In this document: positions 22,247 to 31,372 of the stretch, piece after piece
How the letters are laid out: the number at the start of each line of letters is the position of its first letter
Position numbering within the stretch: the stretch's first letter is position 1
Source of the DNA: Mycobacterium nebraskense
GTDB lineage: Bacteria; Actinomycetota; Actinomycetes; Mycobacteriales; Mycobacteriaceae
Direction: 5' to 3'
DNA length: 64,000 nt
NCBI RefSeq assembly: GCF_002102255.1
Contig: NZ_LQPH01000125.1
Location: 1 to 64,000, forward strand
Notes under the pieces: generated by a model
Told to the model about the DNA's origin: nothing
Databases searched by the model: none
The model's input: only the letters and a program-made list of their open reading frames with translations
Made by a program: the position numbers and the translations under genes

Positions 22247-24571
22247 ATGGCGGAGTTAACAAGTACGGGCGGGGACGAGTTTCCCGCGTGGTGGTCAGAA
22301 CGCAATAACAAGCAGGCGGCGCGCCTGCTCAAGGCGGTCAACCGGGGGCCAGTGGGTAAAATTCAGCCGCCGTCACTACCGCATGTCGGCAGTGATCATC
22401 CGCGGCCGCAGGGAGCCTTCGTCCGGTTTCTGTTCCAACCGTATGTGTGGCCGGAAGACTCTGAGACCGCCATGAACGCCGGCGCCGACAAGTTTGCTGA
22501 TGACTTCAAACTGCACGATGACAGCGCGACGACAATCCGCCAGGCGGCGAACGGCGTCTTCGACGGCGGGTCATGGGTGGGCGAGAGCGCGGACGCTGCT
22601 CGCGCGGCCCACTTTGAAGCGGCGTCGATCAAGGATTTCCAGGCGGAGATCGCGCGCGTTGCCTCCGGTTTGATCAGGCGCGGCGCCGACGATGTGGCGA
22701 GCACCAAGAAGCACATGTTCGAGCAGAACACGCAGGCGCATCAAGAGGCCGAGGCCTTCCTAAAAAGCGGCTCGGGGCAGTCGCTGGCGCAGGTAGCGGT
22801 GATTCTCGGTGTGCACCGAACGACGATCCAGGCCTATTCGACTGAGTTGCAGGGCTACGCCACCCAATACACCGTTCAGTTCACCAACCACTTTAAAGAG
22901 GGCGGCCCCGGCGGCCCAAAATTCAAACAAGCTGGCAATGGTACAGACAATAAGGACCCGTCGACTGACGGTCCAGGGACGCCAGATCTGGGTCCCCCGA
23001 GACAGCCCGGGGGTGGGCGAGTTCATGCCTCATCAGACGGTCCCAACGACGGTGCAGCACCTCCTGCACCAGGCGGATCGGGACGCGTACACGCGCCCTC
23101 GTCGGATGCTCCGTTTGGATCACCGCGTCATAACCCGTTGACGTCGTTGATGGGTAGTGGGTTGCCGAGTTTGCCGAGTATGCCTGGCGGGGGATCGGGT
23201 GGTGGGCTTCCTATGGGCCCGTTGCAGGGGTTGATGGGTAGTTTTGGCGGTCTGCCGGGCGGTATGGCCCCGCCCACGGGGCTGGGTGCGCCTGGGCTGC
23301 AGGGCTCGCCGATGCCGTCCTTGGGGATGGACTTCGGGCGAGGTTTAGCGGCGGGCGCGGCGGCGGCAGGGGGTGTTCCGCCGGTGACGTCGGCGCCGAT
23401 GACGTCGTTGGCGGCGCCGATCGAGTCGGCTCCGACGTCGGCTGCGCCAGCGGTGGCTCCTGTGTCTACTGCGCCGGCGGCGGCCGCTTCCGCCCCTGCA
23501 CCGGCACCGGCGGCGGGTATGCCGGCAGGAGGCATGACTTCGTACGGTTCCGTTCTTCCTCCGCAGGGCCCGCCGCCGGCCGCTCCGTCGGCGGGCGGCT
23601 CGACGCCTGCCGCCCCATCAATACCGGCTGAGCCCGGAGGTGGGTCGCCCGGGCCTGGGACCGGGTTGATGCCGGTGGCGGGTCGGCGTGATGTGGTGAC
23701 GGTGCGCAAGGATGACGCATATTCGGATTTGGAAACGGCCAAGGGCCTTGTCGCCGAACTCGCTGGGGCGGCGAAAGTAACTGATCCTGGATTGGATTGG
23801 GCTGTGGCCGTTGGCCGTAACGCCTCGGGCATGCCGACGTACTGGGTTGCCACGAACGACGGCGCGACCTACATCCCGCCAGTGGTGTTCCTGCGCAAGA
23901 CGATGCCCATCGCCGGTGGCCACGATGCAGATTTTGACGCGCGCTGGTTCGGCTGGGTCAACCCGGCCGATAAAGCGGTGCGGGCGGCCCGGGAGTTCGG
24001 GGACACGGTGAGTGCGGTGGCCACGTCGTGGGCGCTGCCCTCTGAGTTTTTGAGGGAGCACCCGGCGCCGGAAGTGGCCACTGGCGTGAAACCCTCTGAC
24101 GTGGCGGATAATGCGGCGGCGGAATTGTTGGCGTCGCGGGCCCATCGGCTGCAGACCGTGGACGCCGCCTTATATGCGGATCTGATGGGGGCCGATGAGT
24201 CGGTGGTGCGTGACTACTGCCGAGAGTTGATCCGCCAGTTGGCATTTGGTATTCCGGGTGAGGCGTTGTCGCCGGTTGCGCAGTCCGTGGCGCACTCACT
24301 CGTCGCTGAGCGCTGGCCCACAGTCCAGGAGTGGGCGCTGCTCGGCGAGGAACACGAAGACGCTTTGGTTCAGATGGCGTGCCAGCGACCGGGACTGGAC
24401 GGAATAGAAAACCCTGACCAGACGGTCAGCTACACACGAGAATTCATCCGGTGCCGCCAGATAGAGGCTCTCTTGTGCTGGGACCGTTATGGGGGCGACC
24501 TACTCAACGTAGTGTATGCAGCATGGGTGGCCGGTATACGGGCGCCATTGAAGGAACCGGCACTGCGGTGA
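22247..24571 (+). CDS. Large ESX-type protein with WXG100-like N-terminus and DUF5631-type C-terminus
   Basis: The 774-residue protein has a helical N-terminal region (about 70-215) with GGSWVGESADAARAAHFEA, reminiscent of WXG100/LXG hairpins. Next is a Pro/Gly/Ala-rich linker (about 220-480) with SLPSMPGGGSGGG-type repeats. A folded C-terminus follows (about 485-770: VVTVRKDDAYSDLETAKGLVAELAG, YWVATNDGATYIPPVVFLRKTMPIAGG, WFGWVNPADKAVRAAREFGD). I associate that part with the DUF5631/DUF5632 domains of mycobacterial Rv3899c-like proteins, from memory. A degraded partial copy of residues about 344-389 lies at 29352-29488. The stop overlaps the next start. Confidence 0.65.
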   Translation: MAELTSTGGDEFPAWWSERNNKQAARLLKAVNRGPVGKIQPPSLPHVGSDHPRPQGAFVRFLFQPYVWPEDSETAMNAGADKFADDFKLHDDSATTIRQAANGVFDGGSWVGESADAARAAHFEAASIKDFQAEIARVASGLIRRGADDVASTKKHMFEQNTQAHQEAEAFLKSGSGQSLAQVAVILGVHRTTIQAYSTELQGYATQYTVQFTNHFKEGGPGGPKFKQAGNGTDNKDPSTDGPGTPDLGPPRQPGGGRVHASSDGPNDGAAPPAPGGSGRVHAPSSDAPFGSPRHNPLTSLMGSGLPSLPSMPGGGSGGGLPMGPLQGLMGSFGGLPGGMAPPTGLGAPGLQGSPMPSLGMDFGRGLAAGAAAAGGVPPVTSAPMTSLAAPIESAPTSAAPAVAPVSTAPAAAASAPAPAPAAGMPAGGMTSYGSVLPPQGPPPAAPSAGGSTPAAPSIPAEPGGGSPGPGTGLMPVAGRRDVVTVRKDDAYSDLETAKGLVAELAGAAKVTDPGLDWAVAVGRNASGMPTYWVATNDGATYIPPVVFLRKTMPIAGGHDADFDARWFGWVNPADKAVRAAREFGDTVSAVATSWALPSEFLREHPAPEVATGVKPSDVADNAAAELLASRAHRLQTVDAALYADLMGADESVVRDYCRELIRQLAFGIPGEALSPVAQSVAHSLVAERWPTVQEWALLGEEHEDALVQMACQRPGLDGIENPDQTVSYTREFIRCRQIEALLCWDRYGGDLLNVVYAAWVAGIRAPLKEPALR

Positions 24572-25290
24572 ACGAAAGCTATTCCGCAGCAGCGGATTTA
24601 GCGGACACCATAACCATGTTGATGACGGAGCCGCGGCCTTTGCCGCGGCAGTTGAAGCGGCTAAAGAAACGCAGCGAGTGGCCGATCGATGAAGCGCTGC
24701 TAGTTTTCGAAGCGGCGGTGGAGTATGTCGCTATCCGCAATAACTATGACGCCGTGGCCGATTGGAAGAGGCGTCAGGCAAAGCTCAACGGTTGGTTAGG
24801 GGTTCTTCAACGTGAGCCGGCACCGATGTCCGATGAGCAATTTGCTGCCAGCATAGTCGCGTGCGGGAGAGTGGACCCGACCGAGCTGGAAGCAGTTCTG
24901 GTCGGTACTAGGCACACGGCGGCCTTGTTGGACGACATTGCCGAGGTGATAGCCGAGCACCAGCGCGAGCACGAAGAAACTGAGCGGATGAACCGGGCGG
25001 TGGCGCGTGGGCGCGAGCGGGTGAGGATGATCATGAAGCGGTGCGTGGAGCGTCGCGCAGAAATCAGCGCGGCTACAGAAGAACGCCTACAACAAATTTC
25101 GCCGGAAGATGCCGCCTCCCAGAAGTTAGCTATTGAGGCCGCTTATCCGGATCTGATCGTGCTGAGCGAGACAGCGTGTGAACAGATCAACGCGCAGACG
25201 CGCCGCGTGTTGGACGCGCATCGACGCACGGCAGCGATGCCGATTTGGCAGTTCTGGGAGATGGCCTACAAAGACCTAATCGAGGATTGA
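24568..25290 (+). CDS. Helical partner protein of the DUF5631-type gene
   Basis: Starting at GTG 24568, which overlaps the preceding TGA (GTGA), the product has 240 residues and is almost entirely helical and charged. It includes a long Glu/Arg-rich segment (EVIAEHQREHEETERMNRAVARGRERVRMIM) that is probably a coiled coil. No membrane helix or signal is visible. Translational coupling suggests a complex with the upstream protein. I do not recognise the family. Confidence 0.65.
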   Translation: MNESYSAAADLADTITMLMTEPRPLPRQLKRLKKRSEWPIDEALLVFEAAVEYVAIRNNYDAVADWKRRQAKLNGWLGVLQREPAPMSDEQFAASIVACGRVDPTELEAVLVGTRHTAALLDDIAEVIAEHQREHEETERMNRAVARGRERVRMIMKRCVERRAEISAATEERLQQISPEDAASQKLAIEAAYPDLIVLSETACEQINAQTRRVLDAHRRTAAMPIWQFWEMAYKDLIED

Positions 25291-25358
25291 ATACCGAGAT
25301 CGTAGCCGTGATCGCCGCCTTTGGTGGACATCGTGGCCGTGGGGGCAGTGGTGCTAGG

Positions 25359-25541
25359 AGGGACCGTTAGGGCGTTGGCCAGTAGCCGACAACGCCGTTG
25401 AATTCGAGGTCAGTTTGGGTGAAGTCGTTGCCGAGTGGCGTAGGCCATGGTGTCGCCGTAGTTGACGGCTGCGGGGTGGCGTCCCTTCCCGTAGTGGAGG
25501 TAGGCGCTGTGGGCGTCGATCGCGTGTTCGAGGGTGAAGGG
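25359..25541 (-). pseudogene. Truncated, frameshifted vapC copy
   Basis: This stretch is a close copy of the 3' part of the intact vapC at 29596-30018 (it reads [35 protein letters not shown]). About 32 bp are missing between two TGGCG repeats near 25431, which shifts the frame and removes the last active-site region. The 5' half, including the first active-site Asp, is replaced by the adjoining IS607 element. It cannot make an active PIN-domain RNase. Confidence 0.85.
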
Positions 25542-25610
25542 TTCGGGCGCGTGCGCGCGCGCGTCTTCCCGGCGGTATGACCGTTGCCGTTGAGTGTGTT
25601 TGAGTTGCAC

Positions 25611-27263
25611 TCATGCGGCGTCCCCTTGCGGGGTTGGGGTTTTGGCCTCTCCGCGTCCGGCCCCGCGTGGGCGGGGTCTTACGGATGCTCCGCCGGCACC
25701 GGTTGATCCGGTGTCCGCGCCATGGCCTGTACCAACCGATTCGGTTGGCCCGGGTACCGATGGGGCCGTGGTCCCGACTGGACCACAACTGGCGTAATCC
25801 GGCCAGTCACGGAGATTCAAAGCAGCATTTCTATCGCGGTCGACCATTTCACCTGTCTGCGGGCAGATGAGGTGCTTGTCGATCCGGCCCTTACCGACCA
25901 GGCGGCATGGGGTGCCGTTGGGGTGGGTGCAGCGGTGGTGGAGCTGGCTTGATGGGAACCAGCGATCCGCCACGATCAGGGTGCTGCCGTGCCGAGTGGT
26001 CTTGTAGGCCAGCATCGGCGCGACCAATCCCATTGCGGCATCAGAAACAGACCGGCGAAACGCCCGCCGGCCCATACTGCGTTTCATCGCGGCCACATCG
26101 AGATCTTCGATCACGACCTGGCCGTAGGTGCCCGCCAACTGCGTGGTGAGTTGGTGGGCTGCTTCCCGCCGCAGATGCACGCACCGACGATCCAATCGGG
26201 TCAGCTTGGCTTTCGCTGCCCGATGACCGTGCGATCCGGGGATACGGCGGGAAAGTTCACGACCAGCCCTGCGGCGGGCGGCAAGTGTCGCCTTGAGCGG
26301 GGCCGGATTCTTATACTCGACAACGGTTTCGACGCCGGTGGCGGGGTCGATCGTGGCGACGGTGGCCAGCGTGCGCACCCCCAGATCCACCCCGGCGCGC
26401 ACCGTGGGCTGAGTCGGCGTTCTTCCCGCGCTCGGGGTGCGCAGCGCATAGCCGACCGACACGAACAACCGGCCCCACCGCTGGGACAGGGTCATGTTCA
26501 GGATGCGGGCGCGCCCCGATGCGAGATGACGTTGCACGCGGCGGGTGTTCTCCTTGGACCGCAGCGCGCTGATGACCGGGACCGTGATGCTATGGCGGTC
26601 ATCCTCTACCCGCATGGTGCCGGTGGTGAACCGGACCCGGCCGGGATCGCGTCGCGCCGTGGCGAACCGCGGGAAACCCACCCGCCGACCCTGGCGTCTC
26701 CCGTTCTTGCTGGCGCTCCAGTTGCTCAGTGCCTGGGCCAGATCGGCCAACCCTGCCGAGTAACACTCCTTGCTGTTAGTGGCCCACCACGGCGCCACCT
26801 CGTGCTTAGCGAGATTCCACGCTTTGCGTAGCGCGCCGAGGTCCCAGCCCAACGACTCATGTTCCGGATCAGCCGATTTCGCGTCGAGGTCGGCCTTCAC
26901 CCGACCCAGACCCCAGTTGAACGCCTTGCGGCGAGCACCGAAATGCGACCGCACCAACGCCGCCCGCTCGGGCTCCGCTGGCCATTCCACCTCGAACTTC
27001 GCCGCGGTCACCAGCCAACCAGAGGCCACTTCCGCACCCAGCGAACCGTTGACCGCATAACCGGCGGCGTCCCCGTCGTAGAGCTTGAACAAGACAGACA
27101 CCGATTCCACCACCGCACGGTGCGACTCGAAATCCGCGCCCACATCGACATAACGTGACAATGTTTGGCTGCCATCGGGTTTCGGTTTCCCCGGCAACTG
27201 CACACCACCGGTCAGCCCGGCCACCTTCGCCGCCTGACCACAGGTGCGCATCCCGACGATCAT
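25611..27263 (-). CDS. tnpB: TnpB-family RNA-guided nuclease of IS607 element
   Basis: The 550-residue protein (ATG 27263) has the RuvC-like catalytic residues: Asp in GVDLGVRTLATVATID, Glu in VVIEDLDVAAMKRSMG and Asp in DRDRNAALNLRDW. Its zinc-ribbon region is HHRCTHPNG-TPCRLV...HLICPQTGEMVDRDRN, with three Cys where the canonical ribbon has CxxC twice. That variation may be normal for this actinobacterial subfamily. TnpB proteins cut DNA using an omega RNA made from the element's end. The last 40 residues are Gly/Pro/Arg-rich and probably disordered. The ATGA overlap with tnpA means coupled translation. Confidence 0.93.
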   Translation of the reverse strand: MIVGMRTCGQAAKVAGLTGGVQLPGKPKPDGSQTLSRYVDVGADFESHRAVVESVSVLFKLYDGDAAGYAVNGSLGAEVASGWLVTAAKFEVEWPAEPERAALVRSHFGARRKAFNWGLGRVKADLDAKSADPEHESLGWDLGALRKAWNLAKHEVAPWWATNSKECYSAGLADLAQALSNWSASKNGRRQGRRVGFPRFATARRDPGRVRFTTGTMRVEDDRHSITVPVISALRSKENTRRVQRHLASGRARILNMTLSQRWGRLFVSVGYALRTPSAGRTPTQPTVRAGVDLGVRTLATVATIDPATGVETVVEYKNPAPLKATLAARRRAGRELSRRIPGSHGHRAAKAKLTRLDRRCVHLRREAAHQLTTQLAGTYGQVVIEDLDVAAMKRSMGRRAFRRSVSDAAMGLVAPMLAYKTTRHGSTLIVADRWFPSSQLHHRCTHPNGTPCRLVGKGRIDKHLICPQTGEMVDRDRNAALNLRDWPDYASCGPVGTTAPSVPGPTESVGTGHGADTGSTGAGGASVRPRPRGAGRGEAKTPTPQGDAA

Positions 27264-27844
27264 CACGCAGCCCCTGGCTCCCGCTTGGTGGCCGTCACCG
27301 CACGCATCGCCCGATTCCGCGCACCACGACGGCCGTAGAGCCGCGCACACATACTGGTCAGGACCTCGATCATGTCGCGCACCAGATCATCGGTGGTCTC
27401 ACCCGGATCAGCGACCACGATCCGGCGGCCCTGCGCCGACAACGCCGCTTCCAGGTGTTCCACCCCGAAACGCGCCAGCCGATCCCGATGCTCCACAACG
27501 ATCACCCTCGCATCGGGGTCCGACAAGATGCGGCGCAGCTTGGGCCGCTTCCCATTCAGCCCGGAACCGACCTCGCACACCACCTGGCCCACCTCAAGAT
27601 CACGCTCCGTGGCCCACGCGGTCACCCGCGCCACCTGACGGTCCAGATCCGAGCGCTGATCATGGCTGGACACCCGCGCATACACCACCACCGTCGCCGC
27701 CGCACCCGATACCGAGGCTGCCGCCTTGACCAGAATCAGCCGCCCAACCCGCTCCGCGGGCACCGGCAACGTCCCCTCCCGAAACCACCGATAAGCGGTA
27801 TGCCGGTTCACACCAACCGATTCCGCCCAATCCGCCAGATTCAC
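27263..27844 (-). CDS. tnpA: IS607-family serine recombinase TnpA
   Basis: The 193-residue protein begins with a MerR-like helix-turn-helix (LADWAESVGVNRHTAYRWFREGTLPVPAERVGR) and continues with the resolvase catalytic domain: VVVYARVSSHDQRSDLDRQVARV carries the nucleophilic Ser, and the motifs AWATERDLEV, GLNGKRPKLRRIL and VIVVEHRDRLARFG follow. This is the compact IS607 transposase, which inserts with little target specificity and without duplication. GTG is the start. It looks intact. Confidence 0.95.
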   Translation of the reverse strand: MNLADWAESVGVNRHTAYRWFREGTLPVPAERVGRLILVKAAASVSGAAATVVVYARVSSHDQRSDLDRQVARVTAWATERDLEVGQVVCEVGSGLNGKRPKLRRILSDPDARVIVVEHRDRLARFGVEHLEAALSAQGRRIVVADPGETTDDLVRDMIEVLTSMCARLYGRRGARNRAMRAVTATKREPGAA

Positions 27845-27904
27845 AACACCAATTAGAAGACACTAACGCACACTTAAATGCACTCACTGCGCAACAGCTC
27901 GCAA

Positions 27905-27919
27905 CCCCGCCCACGGGGC
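27905..27919. pseudogene. Short remnant of a DUF5631-type gene left of IS256
   Basis: The 15 bases CCCCGCCCACGGGGC match the intact gene around 23268-23282 and run on, across the IS256-family element, into the homologous stretch beginning at 29352. They show that the element split a pre-existing gene copy, or fragment of one. Confidence 0.6.
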
Positions 27920-27920
27920 A

Positions 27921-29351
27921 GGGACTGTCGCAGTAAGGGTGTAAACGGCCTGATCGGCCCCGGTGTGTCGGGGCCGGAAAGGTCGCATGATGACCGAAAC
28001 TGTCGTGGCTGTGGAGCCATCGCAGAATCTCGATGTTGAGGCCGCTGCGGCGGCCATTGAAGTCCCGGATAGCCGTGAGGTCGACGAGCTCGAGGTCGCC
28101 CGGGAGCTGGTACGCCAGGCCCGCGAGGCCGGCGTGGCGCTGACCGGCCCGGGCGGCCTGCTCAAGGCGATGACCAAGACGGTCATCGAGACCGCCCTGG
28201 ACGAGGAATTATCCGAGCACCTGGGCTATGACCGCCACGATCCGGCCGGGTACGGCTCGGGCAACTCCCGCAACGGAACCAGGGCCAAGACCGTGCTCAC
28301 CGATGCGTGCGGGCAGATCGAGATCGACGTCCCGCGCGACCGCGCCGGCAGCTTCGAACCCGAGATCGTCAAGAAGCGTCAACGCCGCTTGACCGATGTC
28401 GATGAGGTGGTGTTGTCGCTGTATGCCCGCGGGCTGACCACCGGTGAGATCAGCGCCCATTTCGCCCACATCTACGGCGCGGCAGTCTCCAAGGACACGA
28501 TCAGTCGGATCACCGACCGCGTGGTCGAGGAGATGACCGCCTGGCACACCCGCCCGCTGGAACGCGTGTACGCCGCGGTGTTCATCGACGCCCTGCACGT
28601 CAAGATCCGCGACGGCCAGGTCGGCCCCAGGCCCATCTACGCCGCGATCGGGGTGGACCTGGCCGGGCATCGTGACGTGCTGGGCATGTGGGCCGGCGAG
28701 GGCGATGGCGAGTCAAATACTGGCTGGCGGTGCTCACCGAGCTGAAGAACCGCGGGGTGGCCGACATCTTCTTCCTGGTCTGCGATGGGCTCAAAGGCTT
28801 ACCGCAATCGGTGGGCGCGGTGTTCCCCGACACTGTGGTCCAGACGTGTGTCATCCATTTGATCCGTGGGACGTTCCGCTATGCCGGGCGCCAGCACCGC
28901 GACGCCATTGCCAAGGCGTTGCGGCCGATCTATACCGCGGTCAACGCTGAGGCTGCAGCGGCAGCGCTGGACGCGTTCGAGGCCGAGTGGGGTAATCGCT
29001 ATCCGGCAGCAATTCGATTGTGGCGCAACGCGTGGAGTGAGTTCATTCCGTTCCTGGACTACGACACTGAGATAAGGAAGGTGATCTGTTCGACCAATGC
29101 TATTGAATCGTTGAACGCCCGCTACCGCCGCGCCGTCCGGGCCCGCGGTCATTTTCCGACCGAGCAGGCAGCGCTGAAGTGCCTATACTTGGTCACCCGG
29201 TCGCTGGACCCGACCGGGACCGGACAGAAGCGATGGACCATGCGCTGGAAACCAGCCCTGAACGCCTTCGCGATCACCTTCGCCGACCGCATGCCCGGCA
29301 GCGAAACCACTTAACCGAAGATGCCGCTTACACCGTTAATCTGACGGACCC
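27921..29351 (+). mobile_element. IS256-family (Mutator-type) insertion sequence
   Basis: The 1,431-bp element has imperfect 29-bp terminal inverted repeats with 22 matches (left begins GGGACTGTCGCAG; the right-end complement begins GGGTCCGTCAGAT, and both contain GGTGTAA). An apparent 8-bp target duplication flanks it (ACGGGGCA at 27913, ACGGGGCT at 29352, one mismatch). The target is a DUF5631-gene fragment. Its single transposase gene is frameshifted, so it may no longer move on its own. Confidence 0.85.
27987..29314 (+). pseudogene. IS256-family transposase, frameshifted
   Basis: The first frame (MMTETVVAVEP to about 28710) contains the Mutator features VIETALDEELSEHLGYDRHD, GNSRNGTRAKTVLTD, LYARGLTTGEISAHF and the first catalytic Asp in VFIDALHVKIRDG. 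The second frame carries WLAVLTELKNRGVADIFFLVCDGLKGLP (second Asp), CVIHLIRGTFRY, and the region with the final Glu, followed by STNAIESLNARYRRAVRARGHFPTEQAALKCLYL. Around 28710 the expected GESxKYWLAV junction is missing one or two bases, moving the frame. Joined, the product would be about 440 residues, full length for the family. A simple disabling deletion is more likely than programmed frameshifting, since IS256 transposases normally use one frame. Confidence 0.9.
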
Positions 29352-29488
29352 ACGGGGCTGGGTGCGCCGGGTTGCAGGGCTCACCGATGCCATCGCTGGG
29401 GATGGACTTCGGGCGAGGTTTAGCGGCGGGTGCTGCGGCGGCAGCGGGTGTTCCGCCGGTGACATCGGCGCCGATGACGTCGTTGGCG
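29352..29488 (+). pseudogene. Fragment of a DUF5631-type gene right of IS256
   Basis: These 137 bases are a close copy of 23276-23413 within the intact 774-codon gene, with scattered substitutions and one 1-base deletion near 29368. Homology stops at GTTGGCG (29488). From there to 29595 I see no gene. The piece shows that a second copy of the intact gene, or of its linker region, once stood here. Confidence 0.8.
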
Positions 29489-29595
29489 AGATCCAAATAG
29501 AGACTCAACGAGTCTTGCTGTTACACAGGCGAACTGCCGAGGTTTCGACTCGCGAGCTGTACGAACACGCGGGGCAGATGAATTAGTTGGGACCG

Positions 29596-30018
29596 TTAGG
29601 GCGCTGGCCAGTAGCCGATGACGCCGTTGAATTCGAGGTCGGTTTGGGTGAAGTCGTTGCCGATGGCGATGAGGGGTTCGTGTGCGAGTTTGGCGGTGGC
29701 GTAGGCCATGGTGTCGCCGTAGTTGAGGGCGGCGGGGTGGCGGCCTTTTCCGTAGTGGAGGTAGGCGCGGTGGGCGGCGATCGCGTGTTCGAGGGTGAAG
29801 GGCTGGAAGCCGAGGTTGATTTCGGATCGTAGGCGGTCGAAGACGGTGCGCGCGGTCGCGCCGTGTCGGTTGGTGAGAACGATGAGGCATTCGGCTGCGT
29901 TGGCCGTGGACATGACGGGGCTGGGATCGGCGGCGATGGCGGCCGCGATCTGTTCGGTGTAGGGGTCCTCGCCCTGGATGAGGGCGACGATCGCGGAAGA
30001 GTCGATGATCAGGATCAA
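29596..30018 (-). CDS. vapC: VapC PIN-domain ribonuclease toxin
   Basis: The 140-residue protein is a complete PIN domain: [15 protein letters not shown] (first Asp), [17 protein letters not shown] (Glu), [31 protein letters not shown] (later Asp residues) form the Mg-binding acidic cluster. [22 protein letters not shown] is typical of mycobacterial VapCs. The TTG start at 30018 overlaps the antitoxin stop, giving coupled translation. VapC enzymes cut tRNA or rRNA to halt growth. A broken copy of this gene lies 4 kb away. Confidence 0.93.
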   Translation of the reverse strand: MILIIDSSAIVALIQGEDPYTEQIAAAIAADPSPVMSTANAAECLIVLTNRHGATARTVFDRLRSEINLGFQPFTLEHAIAAHRAYLHYGKGRHPAALNYGDTMAYATAKLAHEPLIAIGNDFTQTDLEFNGVIGYWPAP

Positions 30019-30278
30019 ACTCCCGTTGCTGTGTCGTATCCGAGGGCTTGTTCGCGTTCGGTTTTGGTGATTGGGGATCGGTCGTCCAGTAGTGGCCAGA
30101 TCTCGGTTTTGAGGACGTCGAGCAGTTCTGCGGAGCGGTTTGCGGTGCGGGATTGGGTGACTTCGATCTGGGCTCGCAGGGCGTAGCGGATGGCGTCGAT
30201 GCGGCTGGGGAGGTGGAGGCGCGCGGCGAGCTCGTCTGCGAAGCGGATGACCTCTTCGTCTTTCACGTTGAAAGCCAT
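30015..30278 (-). CDS. vapB: VapB antitoxin (PSK-type)
   Basis: From ATG 30278 the product has 87 residues. It opens [21 protein letters not shown], the pattern of the PSK/VapB family (MALNIKDPEV...), followed by [17 protein letters not shown] and a C-terminal toxin-binding stretch. The longer upstream frame is a shadow of the oppositely oriented gene at 30380. The start codon abuts a perfect palindrome that is the likely autoregulatory operator. Confidence 0.9.
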   Translation of the reverse strand: MAFNVKDEEVIRFADELAARLHLPSRIDAIRYALRAQIEVTQSRTANRSAELLDVLKTEIWPLLDDRSPITKTEREQALGYDTATGV

Positions 30279-30293
30279 GGGTACATGGTACCC
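30279..30293. promoter_or_regulatory. vapBC operator palindrome GGGTAC-ATG-GTACCC
   Basis: A perfect 6-base inverted repeat with a 3-base centre directly abuts the vapB start codon. VapB-VapC complexes bind such palindromes; here binding could also cover the ribosome site. Confidence 0.6.
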
Positions 30294-30379
30294 CGTGGAC
30301 GGTGTCCGGTACTTCGCGGGTGATCGCTTTGCCGGCGTGGGTGTGGCCCGGCTGGGTAGTGCCGGGTTAATTTTGTGGG

Positions 30380-31354
30380 GTGAGTGTTGCGGCGTTTGTG
30401 GCTGGGGTTGATCGGTTGCTGAGCCGTGCGCATGAGTTGTTTCCGGCCGGGGGTGCGGGCGGGGCACTGCCGAGCTCGGGTGATGTTGCGGTGCCGGGCT
30501 CTCCGGAGGGTGGCAGTGGTTTGCGGGCCGGGGTGGTACGCGCGGCCGGTTCTTATCAGCAGGCTCGCAGTGGGGCGGCGGGCCTGGATGGGGAGCTGGC
30601 GCAAAGCGCCGAGGAAGGCGCGCAGATCGGGGCCCAGGGCCGGGAGGCGTCGGGGTTGATTCGCGATCAGGCCCGTACCAGCGCGGCCGCGCTGTTGCCG
30701 ATGGCTCGCACGCCAGCGGGTGCGCACCTGCTGATGGCGACGATGGATCAACATTTGGCGGCGATGCAGGACCAGCTGCAGACCACCAAAACCCAGTACC
30801 AGGCCATCTCGGCGGGATTGCGCCAAACCGCCGCCGGCTATCACACCTTGACTGACGGCGCGAAGGACTCACCGCCGGCGGCGCCGCTGGACTCATCGGA
30901 TAAGTGGAAGCCAGGCGACAAGCATCATGAGCCTTACGGGGCTGGCGTGGGCGGGATGGGTCCGCCGAACTATCCCCATTCGCCGCCGTGGGTGGACATT
31001 TACGACAGGACGAAAGATCCGGATCAGGTTCCGCACTATTTCGTCAGATCTGACGAGATTCCCGGCTACCAGGTCCTTCCGCCGGGGCGCTATGGTCCCG
31101 CGACGGTTTACGACGAGCACGGCAACCCTGATCCTTATGTCCAGTTGGGCCCGAATTCTGGTGTGTGGGTGCCGCAGTCGGCTTTCCCGGGGGCGAAGGT
31201 CTATCCGCCGGGTGGGGGTGAGTTGCCGCCGTATGGGTGGAGTGAGTATGTGCCGGGCTCGGGGATTTTCTTGTGGCACGGGGATTTGATGCCGGAGCCG
31301 TATAAGCCGTATGGCCCGTCCGGGCCGCCGACGATTCCGCAGGGCGGCCGCTAA
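30380..31354 (+). CDS. DUF4226-type protein, tandem copy 1, Pro/Tyr-rich C-terminus
   Basis: The first 160 of 324 residues are the DUF4226-like helical module shared with the next two genes ([64 protein letters not shown]). The C-terminal part (about 190-320) is different and unique here: [63 protein letters not shown] and [10 protein letters not shown], rich in Pro, Tyr and Gly with short strands. I know no named domain for it; a wall- or polymer-binding module is a guess. The leader GGGTTAATTTTG before its GTG is nearly the same as in the other two copies. Confidence 0.7.
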   Translation: MSVAAFVAGVDRLLSRAHELFPAGGAGGALPSSGDVAVPGSPEGGSGLRAGVVRAAGSYQQARSGAAGLDGELAQSAEEGAQIGAQGREASGLIRDQARTSAAALLPMARTPAGAHLLMATMDQHLAAMQDQLQTTKTQYQAISAGLRQTAAGYHTLTDGAKDSPPAAPLDSSDKWKPGDKHHEPYGAGVGGMGPPNYPHSPPWVDIYDRTKDPDQVPHYFVRSDEIPGYQVLPPGRYGPATVYDEHGNPDPYVQLGPNSGVWVPQSAFPGAKVYPPGGGELPPYGWSEYVPGSGIFLWHGDLMPEPYKPYGPSGPPTIPQGGR

Positions 31355-31372
31355 ACCGGCCCGAACTGGCGG

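Larger units (their letters stand above)
25542..27900 (-). mobile_element. IS607-family insertion sequence (tnpA-tnpB)
   Basis: A serine recombinase gene and a tnpB gene overlap by 4 bp, the IS607 layout. The edges are set by the end of vapC homology on one side and the start of DUF5631-gene homology (CCCCGCCCACGGGGC from 27905) on the other, so they are accurate to only a few bases. IS607 elements have no terminal inverted repeats; GCACTCA occurs near both inner ends (about 25607 and 27889). The flanks come from different genes, so the site was rearranged after or during insertion. Confidence 0.75.
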
